Origin: an uncultured Rhizobiaceae bacterium
Lineage (GTDB): Bacteria > Pseudomonadota > Alphaproteobacteria > Rhizobiales > Rhizobiaceae
Length of the DNA: 64,000 nucleotides
Direction of reading: 5' to 3'
NCBI GenBank assembly: GCA_958296345.1
Contig: CATQIJ010000006.1
Location: forward strand, 1 to 64,000
Shown: piece by piece, positions 31,142-40,356 of the stretch
How positions within the stretch are numbered: the stretch's first letter is position 1
Layout of the letters: each line of letters starts with the position of its first letter
The notes under the pieces: generated by a model
Databases searched by the model: none
What the model was told of the DNA's origin: nothing
Seen by the model: only the letters and a program-made list of their open reading frames with translations
Position numbers and translations under genes: made by a program

Positions 31142-32334
31142 TTTATCGCCTTTCGTTCTGAAATTAAGATTGCCATGCGCTGTACTGCACGTAGTTCTAT
31201 TTCTGCGCCCGGTGAAGCTGAAAGACTAGGCATGTTGAGCGCAACTAGTGATAAAGGTGTGTTGGACACTAGAGTAACATGGGTTGCGTTGAACCTCTCA
31301 AAAAGCCATTTTAAGTTCTCGGATTCATTCGATGTGTTTGCTTCGATAATGCCATTTTTTCTTTGTAATGCATCTCTTGTAAAGACAGATTTTAATAAGC
31401 TGTGATCAAAGTCCTCTAAATCCTTTTCTTCAAGGATAACGGCTCCCTCAACAAGTGGATGATCTTGTAAGCCCGTTAAGAAGCTAGCTGAGGATTTAAT
31501 GTTACCTTTTGCCATGTGCCTTAAGAGACTGTCACGGCGCTCGTCGTACCTAAGGCTTATGCTGTCGTTATAAAGGACGGCAACCAAAGTTGCAGAAAGT
31601 GTAATGACGCAAATCTGAATGTAACCTGTCAGATCCGTTTCAATCAAATATGAGATTGCAAGCCCGGCAAGAATAGAGCCAGACAGTAGAATTAAAAAAG
31701 CGCGTAACATGTCAGAATTTTTTAAATGTGAGCGTTCTAAACTTACTGTCAGCCAGCACATGAAAAGAATAGCAATGCCACTTAGTCTAACAGGCACTTC
31801 AAATTCTGGAATTCGGAAATCTGTAATAATCATGGGTATGATTAAAGGAATCGAAAGTGCGATGCGTTCGATAATTATGTTTTCGGCGCTTGATAAGCTT
31901 TCTTTATCGCGTGTCCAAACCATATAACCAGCGGTAAGAAAAGCCCATAGTTGTGCAGAAAGCAATAAGACTGAACGCCATGGCTCAGCAAAACTTTCGG
32001 GGAAGAGTGCAAGTGGAATAAATGCAATCGCGGTGCCTGCTGCAATCATTTTCACGAGTTTTGATGCATGTCTGCGCATCAAGCCTTCAGTTAAAATAAT
32101 CATGGCAAGTGGCAAGATTCCTGCAACCATCAAAGTCAGAGCATCGAATAGCCATATGCCAGTAATCCATGTCAAAATTCTAAAGAAAAGTAATAGTTGA
32201 ATGATGTAGAGGCTGAAAAGAAAACGTCTTGAGATAGAATCTTTGCCGCTCCGCTTTATCGAAGAGGCGAGTATCATCAGCCCGAACAATGCGGCTGTCG
32301 AGACGATACTATCTGCAAAAATTAAGCGATCCAT
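31138..32334 (-). CDS. polytopic membrane protein of unknown function
   Basis: A 398-residue protein with about eight hydrophobic helices in the first 270 residues and a cytoplasmic C-terminal region (about 275-398) without a recognised catalytic motif. It does not match a transporter, acyltransferase or kinase that I recognise. The start lies 3 bases after the E1-like stop, and its TGA overlaps the next ATG, so it belongs structurally to the operon with the two acyltransferases, the E1-like protein and the nitroreductase. It may anchor or export whatever these enzymes make. Confidence 0.7.
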   Translation of the reverse strand: MDRLIFADSIVSTAALFGLMILASSIKRSGKDSISRRFLFSLYIIQLLLFFRILTWITGIWLFDALTLMVAGILPLAMIILTEGLMRRHASKLVKMIAAGTAIAFIPLALFPESFAEPWRSVLLLSAQLWAFLTAGYMVWTRDKESLSSAENIIIERIALSIPLIIPMIITDFRIPEFEVPVRLSGIAILFMCWLTVSLERSHLKNSDMLRAFLILLSGSILAGLAISYLIETDLTGYIQICVITLSATLVAVLYNDSISLRYDERRDSLLRHMAKGNIKSSASFLTGLQDHPLVEGAVILEEKDLEDFDHSLLKSVFTRDALQRKNGIIEANTSNESENLKWLFERFNATHVTLVSNTPLSLVALNMPSLSASPGAEIELRAVQRMAILISERKAIK

Positions 32335-32337
32335 TTT

Positions 32338-33215
32338 TTAATCGCCCATAATTTTAGTTAGGAAACGACGGACAATAGGGCGTAGAATGGCGGCCAAAAT
32401 TGAATTTTTTGGCTTCTCAATTTTTGCCTCATATGGGTTGAAGAACCAACCTTGATGGTCTGCTCCATGTGGTTTTTTCAAAATACCTGCAATAGCTTCA
32501 TACGTCATAAACATGCCTGTTGAAATTACCATTGGAGCGAAAGACATACGACTTCTTTTGCCAGCAGCCACTTCTCCAGCTAAGTCTAGATCAATGTATT
32601 TGCGCGAGGACGAATGCAGAACAACATGTTCAGCTTCTCGCAGGAATGCTTGTGAGCGCTGTTCTTCGCTTAGTGCATTCCATTCAGTGCCAATGGTCGG
32701 ATACTCCATACGATCTTCAGGCATAGGGTCGCTTGCTTTTGTAACGTAAATTGAAGGTAAGGGAGAAGCATAGGCATCGATCACTGTTTTTCCCATGGCT
32801 TTTGCAGTTCTGTATAAAAGCAATGAAGCGCCAAGATCGTCTGTGCCATTTACAATTATATCTGCCTGTTCAATTGCTTCTTCTACGTGATCTGCCCAAT
32901 CCGCGTGATGAACAGTGATGTTCATTTGCGGATTAATCGTCAGGCATATTTCTTTGGTTGCTTCTGATTTGTGTTTATCGACTGTATGCATAAACGCAAA
33001 GAGTTGGCGGTTCATGTTTGAAATTTCAAAACCATCTAAATCTGCAAGGATTAGATTGCCAACGCCTGCACGTGCAAGCCCCATGACACATGCACCACCC
33101 ATGCCGCCATTGCCGCAGACAAAGACAGTTGAGTTTTTTAAAACTTGTTGTTCTTTGTGTGTAACAAAGCCAATGTTACGATTAGTGAACTCGTCGTAAT
33201 CAAATTTTCAGTCAT
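32338..33215 (-). pseudogene. E1/ThiF-like adenylyltransferase-fold protein, one frameshift near the start
   Basis: A Rossmann-type E1 fold: VFVCGNGGMGGACVMGLARA (ATP-binding glycine loop), ILADLDGFEISNMNRQ (Asp and the Asn-x-x-Arg of adenylating E1 proteins), HKSEATKE (Lys) and IVNGTDD. It lacks the CxxC zinc pairs and an obvious catalytic Cys, so it may adenylate but probably does not form a Ub-like thioester. The ATG at 33215 overlaps the stop of the preceding gene. An A4 run (33205-33208) needs one more A to join MTE to FDYDEFTNRNIGFV; the result is 292 residues. The main frame is otherwise open from 33201. A sequencing error is likely. Confidence 0.82.
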
Positions 33216-34159
33216 TTTTATATGGCCTTAAGCTATTCCATTCACGCTTGTTATCACTCCAATAAAGAATGGGAAGAGCAAGGCGATTGAGTAAAATCCA
33301 AAGCCCAGCAACGGTTAATCCAAGTAGCGAACCTCTTGGAACATCATTGGTTAGAAAGCGCCTTGTTGCATTTAAATCTATTTTTCCAAGTTGGATGACA
33401 TCATCTCCGCGCTTGTAATTCAGCTCTTCCTTACAGAAATTGTTATATTTATCTGAACGATGCTTCGTTGCTTGGGCAAAGGTTTTTTTGAGATTGTCTG
33501 AGCCACCCGTATATGCATTTTGGATGATGAAACGGTCTTCATCAAATTCAGCGTCATCGCCTACACCAAAAACATGACGGTGATCTGCCATGATTTGTCT
33601 TGCGATCAATAGGTGGGTTAATGTTCTGCGATTACCACTATCGGGCTTTGGATAAGTTTCAGAAAATGTATCGCCCACCATGCCAACAACGGCAGGCACT
33701 TGTGTGACGTTTGAAACCCAAATGGGGCGTAGTTGATTGCGCAGGAATAAGAAGACGCACGTTAACCCGTAAAGTATCCATGATAGCCCTTGGCTACGTG
33801 CTTCAGGATCAATCATCACCAGCCCTAAGTGTAAAACTGTGATTGGCTTTTCGCCTAACTCGAAGTCGATTAAGGCAAGTGCATTAAAAGCTATGGGTTT
33901 ATTGGTTTTTTTCATAGACAATCGTTATAATTGAACGCGTTAGTGCATCGCTTTTATTTGAGAAGACGCCATAGTCTAGCATGTCTTTTGAAAGTGTTGT
34001 TGTGGCTATTGTTGTGAGATCTTGTCGGAGTTTTGACAACTCCTCTGTCCCCATCCAAAGGTCCGGGCGCTCTAGAATTTTTGTTTCAACATCGCGTGAT
34101 GTATTTAATTTGATGTCGATATGGCTTTAGGTCATCAACTTGTACCAGTTGCCGATCAT
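33208..34159 (-). pseudogene. GNAT-like acyltransferase with C-terminal membrane helix, frameshifted
   Basis: The downstream frame (33208-33915) contains VMIDPEARSQGLSWILYG, an acyl-CoA-binding loop in the R/Q-x-x-G-x-G/A style, and a C-terminal hydrophobic helix (GSLLGLTVAGLWILLNRLALPIL). Upstream in another frame the coding-like sequence RDVETKILERPDLWMG to TRSIITIVYEK joins at a T7 run (33906-33912); six bases there give IVYEKTNKPIAFNALAL. The 5' end is unclear: an ATG at 34159 with GAGGACAGGCGA before it is followed after ten codons by an in-frame TAA (34127). It is the first gene of the operon and overlaps the E1-like start. Function is unproven. Confidence 0.6.
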
Positions 34160-34240
34160 TCGCCTGTCCTCATCCCGTCAAATTCAAATTGCAAGTCCCT
34201 TAACAAACTATAGCACATGCTATTTAAGAATTTCTTGCTT

Positions 34241-34287
34241 ATAAAAAGATAGCATACCAAAGCGCTAATAAACGCTTTGGTATTTTA
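34241..34287 (-). terminator. terminator of the TolC-like lipoprotein gene
   Basis: A perfect 11-bp stem, ATACCAAAGCG (34254-34264) with CGCTTTGGTAT (34273-34283), with an 8-base loop. Read on the minus strand it is followed by GCTATCTTTTTAT, a short U-rich tail. It lies just beyond the lipoprotein stop at 34295 and separates the polysaccharide locus from the acyltransferase operon. Confidence 0.7.
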
Positions 34288-34294
34288 GGATTGT

Positions 34295-35608
34295 CTAGTT
34301 TGAAAGCGCTTTAATTTTCTGACGATTTTCTTCTAGTTGCTTGATAGAAGCGCGCACTGCGGCAAGATCAGAAAGTGTTTGCACACGTTGGATTTTTGCA
34401 ACAAGTCTTGCACGTATAACTTCTGCACGATCAGCACTAGCTAGTTGTGAAATCGTGTTGTTAGTTTGTGCTAATGCATCTGATAATGAACGCTCAGACT
34501 TGCGAAGTGGAACAAGTGAGTTTGCAATTGATTTTTCGGCAAAACCGCTTTTCCAAACTGTACCTGTATTTTGTTCAAACAATGCGTCCAAACGTGCGCC
34601 TGATGCTTGATCTTCAAGCTCAGCTCTACGTTGTGTGATTGCGCCAAGTTTGACACCAATTTTTACACTTGCGAAATAACCATCACTATCGCTCCTTTGT
34701 AACTGGTTATTAAATTGACCATTATAGCGGTAACCAGTTTGCACTCTTAGATCTAATGCATCTGCAGTACGAATTTCACGATCAATGTTTTGCAGGTCGT
34801 TGGTTGCTTCAACTAAAGCGCCGTGGCGGTTTTTGATTTGGTTTACACTAAAGCCTGGAAGGTCTTTGCGTTTGTTAGCTTCTGAACGAGCGCGGCTCAT
34901 CTCTGCTTTTAGTTTAGCAATGTTTGCGGCGATTAGATTCTTGTCCTGAACTGTGATCATGCCATTAGATACATAACTTCTTGCTTGAGCGTGAATTTTG
35001 TTTAGTGCGCCTAAGTTTCTACGAAGGTAGTTTTGCTTTGCCCAGTTTGCTGCAAAACTTGTTGCTTCTGCAGCAAGCCCAAGCGTGCCTTCAATTTTCT
35101 TAGAAGCAGTATGTGCACGGCAGCGTGCTTCGCTTGATTGGCGGATCAGCTCTGCTTTTTTGAAATCCAGTAAGTTCATGCCGATTGTGACTGAGCCAGA
35201 ACCCTCATCATCTGTGGATGCTGATAGGGAAGGTGAGCCAACAATTGTTGCTTCTGTTTCCGCAGATGCTTTTAAGTAGCGACACCATGCACTGTTATCA
35301 TCGCCTGAAAGATCAGCTCGGGATAATTCGTTGGCGTTAATGCCAAAGCCTCTTAGATTCTCAGAGACTTCTTTTTTTACTTGAACACCAACCTTTGTTT
35401 TATCGTTTGATTTAACGATTTTCGTGCGTTCATTTTTTGCAATGATATCTTCAATACTTGTTGCATCTTTTTTGCCAAAGCCTTTTTTGAATCCAGAAAA
35501 TGGATTTGTATCAATTGTGCTTGAGCAGCCGCTTAAAAATAGCGCTGCAGTTACAGCAAGTGCGATTGGTTTCACTTTACTAGAAGAATAACGGAGGACG
35601 TCCAACAT
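34295..35608 (-). CDS. TolC-like outer-membrane lipoprotein of polysaccharide locus
   Basis: A 437-residue exported protein. Residues 1-28 form a lipoprotein signal (AVTAALFLSGC-SS, lipobox Cys28). The rest is rich in long helices and Ala/Leu/Arg heptads (MSRARSEANKRKDLPGF, REIRTADALDLRVQTGYRY), with beta-strand-like stretches such as GYFASVKIGVKLGAI, which suits a TolC/outer-membrane-factor fold. Its start overlaps the end of the HlyD-like gene by 29 bases. I infer that it forms the outer-membrane exit for the polymer made by the glycosyltransferase. The family is not certain. Confidence 0.65.
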   Translation of the reverse strand: MLDVLRYSSSKVKPIALAVTAALFLSGCSSTIDTNPFSGFKKGFGKKDATSIEDIIAKNERTKIVKSNDKTKVGVQVKKEVSENLRGFGINANELSRADLSGDDNSAWCRYLKASAETEATIVGSPSLSASTDDEGSGSVTIGMNLLDFKKAELIRQSSEARCRAHTASKKIEGTLGLAAEATSFAANWAKQNYLRRNLGALNKIHAQARSYVSNGMITVQDKNLIAANIAKLKAEMSRARSEANKRKDLPGFSVNQIKNRHGALVEATNDLQNIDREIRTADALDLRVQTGYRYNGQFNNQLQRSDSDGYFASVKIGVKLGAITQRRAELEDQASGARLDALFEQNTGTVWKSGFAEKSIANSLVPLRKSERSLSDALAQTNNTISQLASADRAEVIRARLVAKIQRVQTLSDLAAVRASIKQLEENRQKIKALSN

Positions 35609-37226
35609 GGATAATCTCTTTCTGTGCTGCTGATTTTTCAGTCAGGTTCGCTTCCACGAACTGGCCACGGATTGGTTTGCCAAAAAATGGGTGTGTAGTT
35701 ACGATTTCGCCGCCAATAGGAGCACCTACAGTGCCCACATTGCTGCACCAAATAATGGCGATGGCGCAGGTGTAAAGACGCTCACCCTGTTCGTAAGCGT
35801 CAAGATTGTCATAAGGTACAAAGAGAACATTCACTGGCTCTTCAAGAGCTCTAATCATAGGTGTTTTCTCTAGTTCCGTGATTGAATTTTCAAGCACAGA
35901 AAGTGAATTGTGTAATGTTTTTTCTGTTACTTCAAATTCGTTGATGTCTGCCTTGCCGGCTGCACGAACTTGTTGCACTTCAATCACCTGATTAGCGATT
36001 GGAATAAATGCAGCCTTGCCTCCGTAAAGACCGATTTTGTCTTTGTCGTTTGTTAATTGGCTTTTTAATTGTTTTAAATAAGCAATAGATTGATCGCCAA
36101 GTTTTGCTTCTGTCTTTTTTGTCGAAACTTTTTCACGAAGGTTCACAATATTTTCTTCGGTCTCAGCAAGGTTCATGATTGAACGTTGGAAGAGCGTGCG
36201 TGTTATTACGCGACGCTTGAATTCACTTTGAAGGCGCGCGCGTTCTGCACGGCGGCTTTTAGATGAACCATAAGATTTTAAGACACCCTCAAGTGCTGAT
36301 ATTTCATCACCTACTTGAGTTTGGCGCTCAATGTGGTTTTCGATTTCTTGATCGATGGTTACGCTCGTGATTTGGGTAAGCGTTGCTGCACGTTCCAATG
36401 CCGAACGACCACGGTCAGCTTTGTTTTGTGCGTCTGCCAACTGTTGTGTCACAAGATTACGCTTCACCTGAAGTTCGCCGCGGTCACGCTCGGCCTTGAT
36501 GACAAGTTCATGACCGCGTTGAAGTTGTAGTGGGTTTGACCAGTCATCCGATGTTAGGAAGTACGCAATCATGATGCCATAGCTCACAAATGCAATGAAC
36601 AATGCTGAAAGAACTGTTAGAGCCAAGTTCTTATATAACATTGAAAGTAGGGGGGTTAGCCCTGGAATAAAGTTAACCAGTGCAGACATTATCCGAAGAG
36701 CAAGGGGACGCTCGTCTTCTTCAAGGTCGTCTGCACTGGTGTCTTCTAACTCACCATGGATATTTTTGTCCTCTGGTAAGTCTTTTTCACGGCGGCCTTG
36801 ATTGTTTTCGGACTGTTCTGCTGAACGGCTGTCACGAACTTCAATGCCTAATGAGTTTGCGATTTCTAATGGATTGTATGGCTCTGTAATAACCGATGCC
36901 ACCCCTGGTAGAGCAGAAATGGATGGGCTAGATTGTGGACCTGCTAGAACTGTGATGTTTTCGATTGAATCCAAACGTGATAACGCAGGGATTGTTAGAC
37001 TCATTGCACCATCAGCGCGGTTGTCAATGAGAAGGTGATCAAAGCCACCCGTCTTCAAAATTTCAATTGCTTCTGCGGCTGTATTTGCAGAATGAATTTC
37101 TGAATTGCTTTGCATACGGACAAGTGCTGCTGCAATGCCGTGTGCTGCAGGACCCATCACCATGATGCGGCTGCGTAGATTTTCCTGAACCGGTGCCTCG
37201 CCCGTATGCAGCAAAGTTGGTATCAT
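35580..37226 (-). CDS. pseudo-receiver/HlyD-type membrane fusion protein (Alg44-like role)
   Basis: A 548-residue protein. Residues about 18-130 look like a receiver domain: IMVMGP, then LLIDNRADG with D68 at the acceptor position, and ITEPYNP where active receivers have a Lys. The N-terminal acidic pair is missing, so it is probably a pseudo-receiver. A linker rich in Glu/Asp follows, then one transmembrane helix (about 201-223), a long coiled coil (about 245-440) and a HlyD-like C-terminal barrel (IGGEIVTTHPFFGKPIRGQFVEAN). In alginate systems Alg44 combines PilZ and HlyD parts; here a pseudo-receiver takes the PilZ place. Its start overlaps the glycosyltransferase stop by 4 bases. Confidence 0.78.
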   Translation of the reverse strand: MIPTLLHTGEAPVQENLRSRIMVMGPAAHGIAAALVRMQSNSEIHSANTAAEAIEILKTGGFDHLLIDNRADGAMSLTIPALSRLDSIENITVLAGPQSSPSISALPGVASVITEPYNPLEIANSLGIEVRDSRSAEQSENNQGRREKDLPEDKNIHGELEDTSADDLEEDERPLALRIMSALVNFIPGLTPLLSMLYKNLALTVLSALFIAFVSYGIMIAYFLTSDDWSNPLQLQRGHELVIKAERDRGELQVKRNLVTQQLADAQNKADRGRSALERAATLTQITSVTIDQEIENHIERQTQVGDEISALEGVLKSYGSSKSRRAERARLQSEFKRRVITRTLFQRSIMNLAETEENIVNLREKVSTKKTEAKLGDQSIAYLKQLKSQLTNDKDKIGLYGGKAAFIPIANQVIEVQQVRAAGKADINEFEVTEKTLHNSLSVLENSITELEKTPMIRALEEPVNVLFVPYDNLDAYEQGERLYTCAIAIIWCSNVGTVGAPIGGEIVTTHPFFGKPIRGQFVEANLTEKSAAQKEIIHVGRPPLFF

Positions 37227-38449
37227 TTAGCAGCAGCCACCTTTGCTTTTTTCTTCTTTGCACCGCCACGGGTTTCCCATGATGTTGTGCCAAGTGTTGC
37301 AAGTGCAAGTGGGTTTAATGTTAGATAAACAACTGGAAAAATAAGCGCCATCGCCATGAACCAGATACCATCTGTGCGAGCCATTTCAGGCACTTTGTGT
37401 TTATTCAATTCATAAGCAATACCAAAACATGCAGCCAATAGGCCATGTAACATCATTGGAATGATGAAGCCTAAGCGCATGAATTCAACAAGCAACACCA
37501 TTGGGTAGAATAAAAGTAACATCCCCATCGCAATATAATGGATGGCAACATAGGTGTTGAACTTGTTGATATGCGGAATGGCAGTGATCAGATCGATCAT
37601 ATTAGAACGTCTCCAGCGCAATTGCTGAGAGATGTAATTAGCCATTGTTGCAGGTGCTTTTGTATAACACTGAGCATCAAAAGTTAGGCGTGTCTTATAG
37701 CCTTTTTCCACGAGCTTGCGTGTTAGATAACGATCTTCACCGTATTTAACTTCATCACCAAGGAAACGGCGATTAGCAACATCTTCGTCAACTGCGATTA
37801 ATGCTTCGCGCTTGTATATAGTTAGACAACCAGACAAACACATAACGTGGTCGAAAGTGTTCTCGATGTTTTTCAAGAACATGTAACCAACCCAATATTT
37901 TACTGCTTGCATACGGGTTAGCCAATTTTCATCCGCGTTAGATACGAACACACAACCGCCCACAGCATCAACACCGGTTGTATGCATATGCTTGACCATA
38001 TTGCGCATTGCATCACGCTCAACAATCACATCTGAATCAACAGACATGACTAGATCGGTCTTTACTGTAAGAACTGCGCGCTTAATGCCTAGGCGCTTGC
38101 CCATGTTATGTGGGTTACGAGTAACTTGCATCCATGGATGGTTACGCTGTGCTGTTAGAAGATGTTCGTATGTATCATCCGTTGATACGTCATCAACGAA
38201 GATTACACTCAGTTTATCTTTAGGGTAATCAAGTTTGGCAAAGCTATCAGCTGTCTGAATAACGGTCGACCCCTCATTAAAGACTGGCGTTACGATCGTT
38301 ACAGTTGGCCACACGCTTGGTTCTTTGCTGAAACCAGGCTTCGTACGTTTATCCATCATACGAAGAATGCTTCCAAACAGATACCTGTTCGTGAATATGA
38401 TAAGCACCAATATGGCAAAAAGCCATTCTATGCCGTTTAAGTTAATCAT
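37223..38449 (-). CDS. processive family 2 glycosyltransferase (polysaccharide synthase)
   Basis: A 408-residue membrane synthase. An N-terminal helix, a GT-A domain with TPVFNEG, FVDDVSTDDT, SVDSDVIV (metal-binding Asp-x-Asp), YGEDRYLTRKL (catalytic base region) and SQQLRWRRSN (Gln-x-x-Arg-Trp), then about four C-terminal helices. This pattern is shared by hyaluronan synthase, NodC, Alg8 and cellulose synthase. It should polymerise and export a beta-linked polymer. It ends in an Ala/Lys-rich tail and is cotranscribed with the HlyD-like and lipoprotein genes. Across a 326-base gap it is divergent from the UDP-sugar dehydrogenase. Confidence 0.88.
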   Translation of the reverse strand: MINLNGIEWLFAILVLIIFTNRYLFGSILRMMDKRTKPGFSKEPSVWPTVTIVTPVFNEGSTVIQTADSFAKLDYPKDKLSVIFVDDVSTDDTYEHLLTAQRNHPWMQVTRNPHNMGKRLGIKRAVLTVKTDLVMSVDSDVIVERDAMRNMVKHMHTTGVDAVGGCVFVSNADENWLTRMQAVKYWVGYMFLKNIENTFDHVMCLSGCLTIYKREALIAVDEDVANRRFLGDEVKYGEDRYLTRKLVEKGYKTRLTFDAQCYTKAPATMANYISQQLRWRRSNMIDLITAIPHINKFNTYVAIHYIAMGMLLLFYPMVLLVEFMRLGFIIPMMLHGLLAACFGIAYELNKHKVPEMARTDGIWFMAMALIFPVVYLTLNPLALATLGTTSWETRGGAKKKKAKVAAAK

Positions 38450-38775
38450 GCTTTTTCTCTTGTTTTTATATGCATGACTAAAATCGGTATTTATGCCCCG
38501 AATTTAGCGTCCCTGCAGCCAACATATATGGGGGGTATAAAATCGCTCTTAAGATTCAAAGTTAACACTGAGTTACCGCAAGGCTATTTAATAATAAGGT
38601 AAACGAAAGGTTGATTCAGTGCGTAAAACGCCAATAAAATCATAAGGTTATTTTAACCACACCTGCTAACCAAATATTTTAGTGTGTGTTGTAGAAAGGG
38701 TTTAACGCGGGCGAAGTTTGCGTTGAATAAAAGCTCCATAGAAGAGCAAGTATAAAATAAGCAGGGGTATAAAAA
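38450..38775. promoter_or_regulatory. 326-base divergent promoter region of polysaccharide locus
   Basis: No ORF is supported here. The region is AT-rich between the synthase operon (minus) and the UDP-sugar dehydrogenase (plus), with a G-rich patch near 38530 and a GGGG ribosome-site-like stretch ahead of the ATG at 38776. It must hold promoters for both. I see no convincing palindrome and propose no operator. Confidence 0.5.
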
Positions 38776-40122
38776 ATGGGCACATCAGTTGCTATTAATA
38801 AGCCGTTTGAAGTTCTTCAATCAGCCACACTTCCACAACCACAAAATTCAATTGTTGCCGTTTTAGGCTTGGGCTATGTAGGTCTTCCTTTAATGGTTGG
38901 TTTTGCAGACGATCAGCGAACTATTGGCTTTGATGTTGATGAGTCGAAAATTGCTGCTCTTCGAGATGGCGAAGACTCAACTGATATGACAACTCTTGAA
39001 GACCTTACTAAAGAGAATATGGATTTTACCTGCGATGTGAACGCACTTCACGATGCAGATGTGATGATGGTTTGCGTGCCGACACCAGTAATGCATGGTA
39101 ATAAACCTGATTACCGCCCAGTTCTTGCTGCAAGCAGAACCATTGGTCAAAATATGAAACGTGGCTGCGTTGTTGTATATGAATCTACTGTTGACCCAGG
39201 CACGACAGAAAACAAATGTGTACCTATTCTTGAAGAAGAATCTGGTATGCGTGAAGGTGTCGATTTTTACGTAGGATATTCGCCAGAACGTGTTTCGCCA
39301 GGTGATCATGCACGCCGTGTTGGTGATATTGCAAAAATTGTTGCAGGTTCCACGCCGCAAGTAACTGATTATCTAGCTGAACTTTATAGCCGTGTTGTTA
39401 AAGCTGGTTTGTTTAAAGCTGCATCCATAAAGGTAGCTGAAGCTGCAAAAATTCTTGAAAATACTCAACGTGATGTAAATATCGCACTTATTAATGAGAT
39501 GATGCAGTTGTTTGATGCAATGGGTATTAAGGTGACAGATGTTGTTGCTGCAGCAGGTTCAAAGTGGAATTTCCATAAATATTTCCCAGGCCTTGTTGGC
39601 GGTCACTGTATTTCAGTTGATCCGTTTTTCCTTTTAAATGCTGGCCGTGGCCATGGTCTTGCAATGGATATAGTTGCATCTGCGCGTCAGGTAAATGAAC
39701 GCACTTCACATTATATTTCAGATAAGCTTCATGAAATGCTTGATCCTGAATCACATAATCTACAAGGAAAACGTGTTCTTGTTTTAGGTCGTGCTTTCAA
39801 AGATAATTGTCCAGACATTCGTAATTCAAAATCTTTTGCATTGATGGATAGCCTTTGGACACGTGGCGCGGACGTCTTTTCTTATGATCCAATTGCGGAT
39901 GATGGTCACTTTGAAGGTGGTCGCGGCGCTAAAGTTATTACTTCTTTAGAAGAAGGCCCTTATGATGCAGTAGTTGTTACTGCTAAACACGATTGTTTTG
40001 TAGAAGATATAGATCTTTTCAAGTTAGCTTCAGTTGTTGGGCGTGGTTCACCTGTCGTTGATTTGCGTGGTCTTTTTGATGAAGAAATGGCTAAGCTACA
40101 GTTCAATTATTGGACGCCATAA
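38776..40122 (+). CDS. UDP-N-acetylhexosamine 6-dehydrogenase (TviB/WbpO type)
   Basis: A 448-residue NAD-dependent nucleotide-sugar dehydrogenase. It has the Rossmann loop LGLGYVGLP, YESTVDPGTTE, YSPERVSPGD, KVAEAAKILENTQRDVNIAL, GLVGGHCISVDPFF with the catalytic Cys, and GRAFKDNCPDIRNS. The ERxxPGD and SxKVAEAAKxxENTQRDxNIAL patterns are those of TviB/WbpO/CapL, which make UDP-GalNAcA or UDP-GlcNAcA, rather than plain UDP-glucose dehydrogenase. It would supply an acidic amino-uronate to the polymer. A terminator follows (40172). Confidence 0.9.
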   Translation: MGTSVAINKPFEVLQSATLPQPQNSIVAVLGLGYVGLPLMVGFADDQRTIGFDVDESKIAALRDGEDSTDMTTLEDLTKENMDFTCDVNALHDADVMMVCVPTPVMHGNKPDYRPVLAASRTIGQNMKRGCVVVYESTVDPGTTENKCVPILEEESGMREGVDFYVGYSPERVSPGDHARRVGDIAKIVAGSTPQVTDYLAELYSRVVKAGLFKAASIKVAEAAKILENTQRDVNIALINEMMQLFDAMGIKVTDVVAAAGSKWNFHKYFPGLVGGHCISVDPFFLLNAGRGHGLAMDIVASARQVNERTSHYISDKLHEMLDPESHNLQGKRVLVLGRAFKDNCPDIRNSKSFALMDSLWTRGADVFSYDPIADDGHFEGGRGAKVITSLEEGPYDAVVVTAKHDCFVEDIDLFKLASVVGRGSPVVDLRGLFDEEMAKLQFNYWTP

Positions 40123-40171
40123 TTTTATAGGTTCTTTTAATGCCAAATATTCTTGGCTTGCATAATAATTT

Positions 40172-40198
40172 AACCCGGCTTTGTAGTCGGGTTTTTTT
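40172..40198 (+). terminator. Rho-independent terminator after UDP-sugar dehydrogenase
   Basis: AACCCGGCT pairs with AGTCGGGTT (one G-T pair) around TTGT and is followed by a run of Ts. It lies 50 bases after the stop and isolates the RTX gene downstream. Confidence 0.92.
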
Positions 40199-40356
40199 GT
40201 TAGCTAATTCATATGATTTAAAAATCTTTAATTTACATTCTTAAATGTCATTAAAATTTGGAGCTTATGAGCAAACTTATCTTAATGTTTTGGATGTAGG
40301 TTTAACCCTACAGTTATTGAATATTATTAAAGTTTGGCCTGGGGGGCTTTTGAACA

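Noticed and set aside
11365-34129. TAA reassigned to a sense codon
   Set aside because: TAA ends many intact genes (for example ccoN at 129, hutH at 18842, the nitroreductase at 29028), so the in-frame TAA codons are better explained as mutation or error.
29028-34159. Thiazole/oxazole-modified peptide (TOMM) gene cluster
   Set aside because: E1-like and nitroreductase proteins occur together in such clusters, but no YcaO protein and no small precursor gene is present.
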